Virus record (IMG/VR): IMGVR_UViG_3300003322_001161
Location: 1 to 37,735 of that record
Strand: one strand, 5' to 3'
DNA: 37,735 nucleotides
DNA from: a virus
The notes under the pieces are model-generated. The model ran no database searches, had not been told where the DNA came from, and saw only the letters and a list, made by a program, of their open reading frames with translations. The position numbers and the translations under genes were made by a program. Shown here piece by piece: positions 30,301-35,974 of this stretch (its first letter is position 1; every line of letters starts with the position of its first letter).

Positions 30301-30577
30301 AACTCCCCCTTTATCCACTACCTGGGCCGTCCACCGGACAGCATGGCTTTACGGGAATAGTGTCCACCACCTCCCTCCGTGGCTGCGGAGAGCACGGCAT
30401 CAGCCTGTGACCGGCCAATCAATGCCGCGGGGCCAGCGCATCGATAGCGCCGCCCTTTTCGTGACCAGGTTGTCAGGGGGGGACAGAGCCTGGCTTTTGG
30501 CCACCGGTTCGTGTTGGTATCGCAGGGGAGCCGTGCGCTGCGTCGAAGGCCTGCGCTGCAACACGGTTTTGGGGGAT

Positions 30578-30689
30578 TTGACAAGAGGGAGAGAAATCGA
30601 ACAGAATTCGACTTATCCACCGATGCCGACCAAGCGAACCGTGGATGCAGACCCCCGGTGATCGCCAGACCCCCGGGGGTTTGTTTTTT
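30578..30689 (+). ncRNA. Candidate small RNA with terminator
   Basis: TTGACA (30578-30583) is followed, 19 bases on, by CAGAAT, a weak -10 box. The predicted transcript (about 70 nt from near 30615) would contain CCAC/GTGG pairing and end in the terminator at 30651-30689. It lies antisense to any leftward read-through across this spacer. The spacing is not ideal and no homology was tested. Confidence 0.3.
30651..30689 (+). terminator. Rightward intrinsic terminator
   Basis: ACCCCCGG (30651-30658) pairs with CCGGGGGT (30673-30680) around a 14-base loop and is followed by TTG and six Ts (30684-30689). On the minus strand there is no U-tract after it. It is odd that a rightward terminator sits among leftward genes. 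Confidence 0.6.
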
Positions 30690-30820
30690 ATACAAACCGG
30701 GGCGGAATTTGCAGCAGTTTCTAACACTTGTCAACTGTGCGGATAACCATCCCTGTGCATTTAAACAGTATCCTTTGTGGGTCATCGCACACTCTCCTTG
30801 TAAAATCTGCTCGGAAAAAA

Positions 30821-31105
30821 TCAGTTCTTTTCATGCACCGGGATATTGGGCATCCCCTGTTCCCAGCTGGCAATAATTCGTTTGATTTCGTCGCCGGCGA
30901 CCTTCCGATCGACGTTGCCCACGTAGGTACATACCTGATCTGGCCAAATGAACAGCTGAAACCCAATCGTTGAGCCGGTCACTTTTTCAAGATACTTTTC
31001 GATCAGCTCTGCAAGCTCCTGTGCGTGCCGGCTAACCTGCAATGCCGTGTTACTGACCACCACTTTGTTGACCTCCGAACAGGGCAGTTTTTTTCTGGTT
31101 GGCAT
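30821..31105 (-). CDS. Conserved phage protein of unknown function
   Basis: This 94-aa protein has a helical N-terminal half (VSRHAQELAELIEKYLEKVT) and a C-terminal segment QLFIWPDQVCTYVGNVDRKV followed by IKRIIASWEQGMP. A strand-turn-strand with YVGNVDR then a helix is shared with hypothetical proteins of several phages. It starts at ATG 31105, inside the 3' end of the upstream gene (56-base overlap). Confidence 0.6.
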   Translation of the reverse strand: MPTRKKLPCSEVNKVVVSNTALQVSRHAQELAELIEKYLEKVTGSTIGFQLFIWPDQVCTYVGNVDRKVAGDEIKRIIASWEQGMPNIPVHEKN

Positions 31106-31313
31106 ATTTACGCCCGTTGCTCGCGTGCAGGCACAGACCGCCGGCGATAAATTCCAAGAGCGCCATCGCGAGGAACAAACTCAGCTTGAAAGTAATCAGT
31201 GCCTCGATAACACGCATGAACAAATAAAACATGCAGAGCATGCAAACAAACTGTACAAGCGCGGCGACGCCTTCCGCGAATAACCACGCCAGAATTGCCA
31301 GACCTTTTATCAC
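31050..31313 (-). CDS. Two-helix membrane protein
   Basis: The 87-aa protein has strongly hydrophobic stretches at LAILAWLFAEGVAALVQFVC and FYLFMRVIEALITFKLSLFL, then LAMALLEFIAGGL, so two or three membrane helices. A hydrophilic C-terminus (SNGRKYANQKK) follows. The start is GTG 31313 with AAAGGAG nine bases upstream. It is probably an early membrane protein; exclusion or host takeover are possible roles. Confidence 0.58.
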   Translation of the reverse strand: MIKGLAILAWLFAEGVAALVQFVCMLCMFYLFMRVIEALITFKLSLFLAMALLEFIAGGLCLHASNGRKYANQKKTALFGGQQSGGQ

Positions 31314-31341
31314 GCTAATCTCCTTTGCGCTGTTGCGCGGT

Positions 31342-31668
31342 TTATGATTTCGGTTCGACGATAATCCAGTTCGCTACCGCTTTGCGCTCAGCCGGGTTAC
31401 GCGATATGCGCAACAGCTCGGCGTACACCTCGGGCGGGTATTTGCGTTTCCACCGTTGCAGGAGGCGCTGGGTTTTGCTGGTGCATTTTAATGCCGCGAT
31501 GCAGGCCTGCATTTCGCGTTTCAATATTTTGCGATGCGCGAGTATTTCTCTCAACAGCGTATCTTTTCCCGGTCGACGAGCACCCGTGATAAGCCGCACC
31601 TTGCCACCGGCCTTCAGGTGATCAATCACGCGCAACAATTCGCGCTGGTACGGCTGCAACTCTTTCAT
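31342..31668 (-). CDS. Basic helical protein with Walker-A-like motif
   Basis: The 108-aa, strongly basic protein has GARRPGKDTLL (about residues 29-39), which resembles a P-loop (GxxxxGK) except that Asp replaces Ser/Thr. The rest is helical (REILAHRKILKREMQACIAA, then LLQRWKRKYPPEVYAELLRI). With no Walker B it is unlikely to be an ATPase on its own; RNA or DNA binding fits the charge. ATG 31668 overlaps the preceding stop (ATGA). Confidence 0.55.
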   Translation of the reverse strand: MKELQPYQRELLRVIDHLKAGGKVRLITGARRPGKDTLLREILAHRKILKREMQACIAALKCTSKTQRLLQRWKRKYPPEVYAELLRISRNPAERKAVANWIIVEPKS

Positions 31669-32084
31669 AATTTTTGACCTACCATAATGGATTCAGGACG
31701 CGGCAGCGCCAGCTCCACGGGGCGCCACAAATGTAAGGTATATGGATGCTGATTCACATAGTCCGATTCGGGCGGATGAAACTGCACCACGCAATCTTCC
31801 GGTTCCCAGAATATCGATTTCGCCAGGCACATGTCCTCCCAGCTCGGACACATCTTTCTGCGAAATATCGACACGGATACGTGTTCCCATTTGGACAGAC
31901 CTGCTTCGGTTGCTCCAAAACCATTCGATGCGATGCACAACAGGAAATTACCGCTGTCGCTTTTTCGGCGATGACTGAAGGGACGCGGAATTTTGAAACA
32001 GCCGACAGAGAGCCCCTCGCAAGTCTGTCCGGCGGAATATATTTCGGCCGCCTTCAATCGATATTTTTCGGGTACACGGAACAC
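31665..32084 (-). CDS. DUF7694-like conserved phage protein
   Basis: The 139-aa protein contains the block KWEHVSVSIFRRKMCPSWED, then MCLAKSIFWEPEDCVVQFHP, and YVNQHPYTLHLWRPVEL, a well-conserved pattern in many phages and prophages (DUF7694). The family seems to read WEHVSVS...W.EM...K..FW...E.V.QFHP.. and is of unknown function. The N-terminal 45 residues are less conserved. The start GTG 32084 has weak support; a later start is possible. Confidence 0.72.
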   Translation of the reverse strand: MFRVPEKYRLKAAEIYSAGQTCEGLSVGCFKIPRPFSHRRKSDSGNFLLCIASNGFGATEAGLSKWEHVSVSIFRRKMCPSWEDMCLAKSIFWEPEDCVVQFHPPESDYVNQHPYTLHLWRPVELALPRPESIMVGQKL

Positions 32085-32105
32085 CTTTAGATTTCTCCAA
32101 TATCC

Positions 32106-32339
32106 TCAACCAGGGTAATACTCGTCGAGCAACCGTCGCAGTTCCGCGATCGCCTCACGTTTCAGCAATATCGACAGAGCGTCCTGGCGCGGATAATTGC
32201 GCAGGATGAAAGCCGCCGCATCGGGGGCTGTGGTGACCTCCAGCATAGTCAATGTTGTCCGCGGTTGATCCATTTCATCCACAACCCGCAGCGTCCGGAG
32301 ATCTCGGCTGTCTCGATGGACCTTCTGTACCCTCTTCAT
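32106..32339 (-). CDS. Unrecognised early protein
   Basis: This 77-aa protein has an N-terminal basic region (MKRVQKVHRDSRDLRTLRVV), a middle strand and a C-terminal helix pair (AAAFILRNYPRQDALSILLK, REAIAELRRLLDEYY). ATG 32339 overlaps the repressor-like stop as ATGA, so the two are translationally coupled. Confidence 0.58.
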   Translation of the reverse strand: MKRVQKVHRDSRDLRTLRVVDEMDQPRTTLTMLEVTTAPDAAAFILRNYPRQDALSILLKREAIAELRRLLDEYYPG

Positions 32340-32524
32340 ACTTTTGGCGTCCTTAACGTTTCTGCAGGCAGATCCCACAATGCTTTACAGGTGCTCAGAT
32401 GCGGCGTGGCGCCCGACAGCAATCGGCTGATCGTCGACGGGGACACGTCGATCAGCGCAGCGATCTCTTTCTGGTTGTAACCCAATTTCAATAGCTTATC
32501 GACGATCTTTTTGGGGTCTCTCAC
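32336..32524 (-). CDS. Helix-turn-helix repressor-like regulator
   Basis: The 62-aa protein is a compact helix-turn-helix domain: IVDKLLKLGYNQKEIAALID, then VSPSTISRLLSG. This is the Xre/Cro type. The size equals small Cro-like repressors without a C-terminal dimer domain. The start is GTG 32524 with GGGAG seven bases upstream. Its own promoter (32551-32578) overlaps one copy of the 16-bp motif, with a second copy 42 bases away and a third at the late promoter. It is the obvious candidate to bind them. Autoregulation is inferred. Confidence 0.75.
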   Translation of the reverse strand: MRDPKKIVDKLLKLGYNQKEIAALIDVSPSTISRLLSGATPHLSTCKALWDLPAETLRTPKV

Positions 32525-32550
32525 AACGCACTCCCACAAGGTTTTCCAGC

Positions 32551-32579
32551 AGTATAAGGCGCAATTCGACAAACGCAAT
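32551..32579 (-). promoter_or_regulatory. Leftward early promoter with operator copy 2
   Basis: On the minus strand, TTGCGT (32578-32573) and TATACT (32556-32551), 16 bases apart, precede the repressor-like gene. The operator ATTCGACAAACGCAAT (32564-32579) covers the -35 box and spacer. Confidence 0.62.
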
Positions 32580-32596
32580 TATTTTCGGTAAGCTGC

Positions 32597-32626
32597 TTGA
32601 CAGCGATTCGACGAATGCAATACTTA
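32597..32626 (+). promoter_or_regulatory. Rightward promoter with operator copy 3
   Basis: TTGACA (32597-32602, a perfect -35) is followed 17 bases on by a weak -10 (ATACTT 32620-32625). The operator ATTCGACGAATGCAAT (32606-32621) fills the spacer. It would drive the gene at 32660. The two divergent promoters and their operators form a classic genetic-switch layout. Confidence 0.55.
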
Positions 32627-32659
32627 TCATAATCGCTAATCTGTTGCTTGGGTAGCCTC

Positions 32660-33151
32660 ATGAAAATGGTGTCCGTAGTGGAAATGCCGGACGATGAATT
32701 CGGCATTTATGCGAAGTGCGAAGGCGGTGTTTGGCGTGCCTACGGTTTTTCCGTGTATGGCGCGTTCGATGCGGTGGGCTTGACGGCCGCGTCGGCAGCC
32801 AGCAATTGCCGGCTCCTGATTCGTGCGGTTATCCAAGCAGAACAGGAATTGGCCGATCTGGCGCAGTGGCGCCGGATCTGGGGTATTCCAACCGACACGG
32901 AGTCTGATGATGCCTTTTCATCCGCCCTACCACCGCGCCTGTTATCAACTGCAAGAACCCCGGGTGCTGCACCCGCAGCCCTGGCGGCTGCTTGTCCTGC
33001 TCGCCGCTGGATACAACCTCAACGAAGCGGCCGCCCGTCTGCATATCGCGGTTTCGACAGCCAATGTTCAGATAGCGACCGCCAAAACCGTCCTCGGCAC
33101 CAGGACTACCACGGGAGCGGTGGTCAAGGCGATCCAGATGGGCCTGATTGA
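32660..33151 (+). CDS. Unrecognised protein; second half doubtful
   Basis: From ATG 32660 the frame runs 163 codons. The first 80 residues look real: MPDDEFGIYAKCEGGVWRAY, LTAASAASNCRLLIRAV, EQELADLAQWRRIWGIP. After about residue 82 the frame overlaps the LuxR-type gene and turns Ala/Pro/Ser/Arg-rich like a shadow. The next frame over has TGA at 32905-32907 as part of TGATGATG, just where the LuxR gene begins. Either a small indel hides the true stop, or the genes truly overlap by 245 bases. The position under the rightward promoter recalls cro-like genes, but no helix-turn-helix is seen. Confidence 0.5.
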   Translation: MKMVSVVEMPDDEFGIYAKCEGGVWRAYGFSVYGAFDAVGLTAASAASNCRLLIRAVIQAEQELADLAQWRRIWGIPTDTESDDAFSSALPPRLLSTARTPGAAPAALAAACPARRWIQPQRSGRPSAYRGFDSQCSDSDRQNRPRHQDYHGSGGQGDPDGPD

Positions 33152-33203
33152 TCTGGCTGCATTGCCGCGAGCGCCGTGGCATGTGCCTGAAACAGCCGCG
33201 TAA
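32907..33203 (+). CDS. LuxR/GerE-type helix-turn-helix protein
   Basis: The 98-aa protein contains a GerE-like module, PWRLLVLLAAGYNLNEAAAR then LHIAVSTANVQIATAKTVLG and AVVKAIQMGLIDL, the four-helix DNA-binding domain of LuxR/NarL regulators. There is no receiver or autoinducer domain. ATG 32907 or 32910 is used. It may act as a late-gene activator, transcribed rightward. Its 3' end overlaps the endolysin gene on the other strand by 80 bases, so its mRNA is antisense to the end of the late operon. Confidence 0.7.
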   Translation: MMPFHPPYHRACYQLQEPRVLHPQPWRLLVLLAAGYNLNEAAARLHIAVSTANVQIATAKTVLGTRTTTGAVVKAIQMGLIDLAALPRAPWHVPETAA

Positions 33204-33660
33204 ACCAGCCTTCCGCGTAAATGGTGAAGGCCCTGGCCTGGCTATACCGAACCGCACGGCGCGCGGCATAGCGCGCCAGGAACGCGGTTCCACGCGCCAT
33301 GGCGAGGGTTTGCGGCCCTATTTTCCCGTCTACCGCCACCCGGGCGGCCATCTGTAAATCTCGGATGGTCACCAGTCCCTGATTCACGGCGCCATCCAGC
33401 GCGAACAGATCCACCCCCGCCGGCAGATCATCGCCCCGGATCGGCGTCCAATAATCGCGGCGATAAATCGCCTTGGCCTCGTCCACCGTCAGTGTACGGA
33501 TATCCAGTGTCGGGTACGCCGCCGCGGAGATGCCGAAGTTTGTTCCCTTCAGCTCGCCTTTGCCGATAGCGCCGCCGGTCCAGTTGCCCGGATCCCCGCG
33601 CTGATCCTGGAACTGCCCCTCACGGGCCAGCACAAATCCGATGGCGTTGTCGAAGTCCAT
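33124..33660 (-). CDS. Endolysin, glycoside hydrolase family 108-type muramidase
   Basis: The 178-aa protein matches the GH108 layout: FVLAREGQFQDQRGDPGNWT (residues 9-28) holds the family's catalytic glutamate (E14). KGTNFGISAAAYPTLDI and IYRRDYWTPIRGDDLPAGV follow, then a C-terminal peptidoglycan-binding-like part with DGKIGPQTLAMA. It cleaves the glycan backbone of peptidoglycan. No signal peptide is seen, so release needs a holin. It is the last gene of the late operon and converges with the LuxR-type gene. Confidence 0.85.
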   Translation of the reverse strand: MDFDNAIGFVLAREGQFQDQRGDPGNWTGGAIGKGELKGTNFGISAAAYPTLDIRTLTVDEAKAIYRRDYWTPIRGDDLPAGVDLFALDGAVNQGLVTIRDLQMAARVAVDGKIGPQTLAMARGTAFLARYAARRAVRYSQARAFTIYAEGWFTRLFQAHATALAAMQPDQSGPSGSP

Positions 33661-33663
33661 GGA

Positions 33664-33882
33664 TCACTCCCACTTGATGTGTTGCGCGGATAGCCACGCC
33701 GCCACCGCCAGCAGAATGGCGCCGGCGGCCCACTGCACTTTACGCAGCACCGAACGCCCCACTTCCAGCTGGATCCGCTCGAACGCACGATCCACCGCGC
33801 GATCTGCAATCTCGTCGAGTTGCTCCTCGCTCAGGCTCAGTACATGGCGACGTTCCGCCTCTCTCTGTTCGGGCGTCATCAT
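33664..33882 (-). CDS. Single-helix membrane protein, possible holin or spanin component
   Basis: The 72-aa protein has a helical acidic/basic N-terminus (EQREAERRHVLSLSEEQLDE, then RAVDRAFERIQLEVGRS) and one C-terminal membrane helix (WAAGAILLAVAAWLSAQHI, about residues 51-69). Its position just upstream of the endolysin suggests a lysis role: a type III-like holin or inner spanin with inverted order. ATG 33882 or 33879 starts it two bases past the upstream stop. Confidence 0.65.
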   Translation of the reverse strand: MMTPEQREAERRHVLSLSEEQLDEIADRAVDRAFERIQLEVGRSVLRKVQWAAGAILLAVAAWLSAQHIKWE

Positions 33883-33884
33883 CG

Positions 33885-34910
33885 TTACCCCTGTGGCAAT
33901 AAGGCCATCGAAACGGCATTGCTGTAGTCGCCGGCGTCCGGGATCTGGGATCCGGTATAGCCCGGCGGCGGATAGACCCAATAGGTATCGAGCCACAGGG
34001 CGACGGTGGGATCGTTCACCCAGCACAAATGGCTGCCGAGGCCTGCGTCGTCGAACTCGGTCGAGGCGTCCAGTGACCAGGTGCCCGTCGCGCCACCGCT
34101 GGTGTCGTACACCATGGCGTAGGGCGACGTCGTGCCAGTGCGCAGCGCCAGGAGCGTACCGGCCGCATTCCACTGCGCGGCCCACGCGATGGCGCTCGGC
34201 AATGGAGATGGGTTCGCTTCCTTCGTGAACGTGATGCCGTCAGTGGTGTACACCGAAATGAACGGGCTGTTGAAATGCCCGATCACCAGCTGATTCGAAT
34301 CCGGACTCCAGGCGCAGCCCGAGGCGTTGCCGGTGGGCAATGTTCCGGGGTTACTCAACTTCGTCCAATTCGACACGGTGTAGATCGTGACAAAGGGCGT
34401 CGTGTTGTGCGCGATCGCCGCCCAATTGCCGTTGGGCGAGAACGCGCAGGTGACCGCGGCGCCGGTAGGCGTGACCGCCGGATTGCTGCGCTTGGTCCAG
34501 TCGGCCGTGTTGTAGATCGCGATATACGGCGAGCTCTGCAGGGCGCAGAGCAGGTACGCCCCGTCGGGCGAAAAGGCCATGCTGTTCACCTGGCTGCCGG
34601 CATTCGGCACGGTGATGCCGGCATTGTCCCAGGTGGAGGCGTCCAGGAACGTGATGAACGGGTTCGACTGCTGGCTGACCGCAATCAGGGATCCGTCCGG
34701 GCTGCAGGCAATGCAGGTCGGCGCGTCGTTGATGCCCTGGTCCTCGCCGGCGCTGTGCAAGAGCTCACCGGTGGCACTGTCGAAGCCCAGCACCCAACCG
34801 GGCGTATCGGATCCCTGCGCCACCACCATCATCGGGCCCGGCGCGCCACCGGCGACGATGGCCAGATGCCCGGTCAATGCCAGGCTGCCGCTGAAGGCCA
34901 GAGTGCTCAT
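33885..34910 (-). CDS. WD40-like beta-propeller virion protein
   Basis: The 341-aa protein holds about five propeller repeats of roughly 42 residues, each with a variant of CAFSPNGNWAAIAHNTTPFV then TIYxxxxW. Examples are SMAFSPDGAYLLCALQSSPY and GCAWSPDSNQLVIGHFNSPF. A low-Lys N-terminus and a Pro/Tyr-rich C-terminus (WVYPPPGYTGSQ) flank them. It is coupled to the second tail fibre by ATGA, so it is probably a virion or tail component that binds a ligand. The repeat number suggests an incomplete or open ring, or assembly with another chain. Confidence 0.72.
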   Translation of the reverse strand: MSTLAFSGSLALTGHLAIVAGGAPGPMMVVAQGSDTPGWVLGFDSATGELLHSAGEDQGINDAPTCIACSPDGSLIAVSQQSNPFITFLDASTWDNAGITVPNAGSQVNSMAFSPDGAYLLCALQSSPYIAIYNTADWTKRSNPAVTPTGAAVTCAFSPNGNWAAIAHNTTPFVTIYTVSNWTKLSNPGTLPTGNASGCAWSPDSNQLVIGHFNSPFISVYTTDGITFTKEANPSPLPSAIAWAAQWNAAGTLLALRTGTTSPYAMVYDTSGGATGTWSLDASTEFDDAGLGSHLCWVNDPTVALWLDTYWVYPPPGYTGSQIPDAGDYSNAVSMALLPQG

Positions 34911-35974
34911 GCGCGCAACCCCAGGCAGCGCCAGTGCAGCGTGATGTCCTCGGTCAGCGGGAAATCCTCATACCAGGTAATAACCGCTTGGGTGGTCGAC
35001 AGCGAGGTCAGGAAGGCGCTGGGGACCCCACCGAAACCGGTCGTTTGCAAAGCGAACAGGAAATTGAAGACGCCGCCCTCGAACGGTTGCGGAAAGGTGA
35101 TCGTGGTGGTGTTGCCCGGCGCAATGTCACCCTGATGCACGCGGCCCCACTGGTCCATGAGGTTACCGCCCAGGATCACGTAGCCGTCCGTGTCGAAGGA
35201 TCCGCTGCCCGCGCCGGTCTGGAACGACAGGTTGCCGGCGCCATCGGTGGTCAGTACCGCATTGGCTGCGCCATCGGCGGTCGGCCAGCTGAAGCCGGCC
35301 AGCGACAGCGGCAGGCCCGCAGACTGCAAGCTCAGCGTACCGCCCGACGTGGAGAACGACATATTGCTGTCGCCCGTGAACGTGCTGATACCCGTTACTG
35401 CGACGGACAAACCGTTTCCGGCTTCGAGGGTAAAAGCCTGCCCAGATGTCAGCGTCAGCGTGCTGTCGCTACTGATGGTGAACGGATCGGGGGTGGTGAT
35501 ACTGGCGGTCGTTTGCGCAATGGGATCGATGGTCACCACCGGCGTGCCCGTCACCCCGTCCACAACCGGCGCGATCTGAAATAAACCGTCGCCGACGCCG
35601 TACGCCAGGCTCACGCCGTTCGCATCGTTATCGATCAGTTCGATCTGCGGCAGGCTCGCGTCGCGAATGACCAGCGGGTTGCCGTTGTCGTTGATGTCGT
35701 CGACCGTCCAGATCGGATCCGTGGGTGGATCCGTGTCCGTCGGCGGCGCGAACACGAATTTGTAACTCAACAGCGGGTTGAGCCAGATGGAGGCCTCGCC
35801 GCGGTCATCCAAAACGATCGGGTTGGTGTTCGCCGTGTTGCCGGTGAAATCCGTATAAGTCGGCGTCTTGGTCGACGAGTCGGCAAGGTACGTGAACAAC
35901 TGGTAGCCCACCGCCGGCGCGCCATCGTTGTCGAAAAATTGCGGCCGCGCCAGCGGCGCCAGAATCGTGCTCAT
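34907..35974 (-). CDS. Second tail fibre or fibre tip
   Basis: The 355-aa protein starts with a domain common at the N-termini of short tail fibres (ARPQFFDNDGAPAVGYQLFT, then LDDRGEASIWLNP). The middle is beta-rich and Thr/Ser-rich. The C-terminal 95 residues have GGNLMDQWGRVHQGD and TTTITFPQPFEGGVFN, like the gp53-type fibre C-terminal domain. It probably attaches to the tail hub or the large fibre. ATG 35974 overlaps the ATP-grasp stop (ATGA). Confidence 0.8.
   Translation of the reverse strand: MSTILAPLARPQFFDNDGAPAVGYQLFTYLADSSTKTPTYTDFTGNTANTNPIVLDDRGEASIWLNPLLSYKFVFAPPTDTDPPTDPIWTVDDINDNGNPLVIRDASLPQIELIDNDANGVSLAYGVGDGLFQIAPVVDGVTGTPVVTIDPIAQTTASITTPDPFTISSDSTLTLTSGQAFTLEAGNGLSVAVTGISTFTGDSNMSFSTSGGTLSLQSAGLPLSLAGFSWPTADGAANAVLTTDGAGNLSFQTGAGSGSFDTDGYVILGGNLMDQWGRVHQGDIAPGNTTTITFPQPFEGGVFNFLFALQTTGFGGVPSAFLTSLSTTQAVITWYEDFPLTEDITLHWRCLGLRA

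Larger units (their letters stand above)
30301..30820. other. 520-base spacer without a convincing gene
   Basis: Open frames here (for example minus 30785-30318 and plus 30407-30661) are short, Arg/Pro/Gly-rich and lack coherent structure, so I read the stretch as non-coding. It contains a rightward terminator (30651-30689), a TTGACA on the plus strand at 30578-30583 and a TTGACA on the minus strand at 30734-30729. There is also a good AGGAG site before ATG 30785. The layout fits a regulatory or small-RNA region between two leftward gene blocks. Confidence 0.5.

Noticed and set aside
30318-30785. Minus-strand frame of 155 codons with a good AGGAG before ATG 30785
   Set aside because: Despite the ribosome site, the product has no coherent secondary structure and is Arg/Pro/Cys-rich; a strong hairpin lies inside. 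A short translated leader cannot be excluded.
31342-31668. P-loop ATPase
   Set aside because: GARRPGKD lacks the Ser/Thr after Lys and there is no Walker B or room for an ATPase core in 108 residues.
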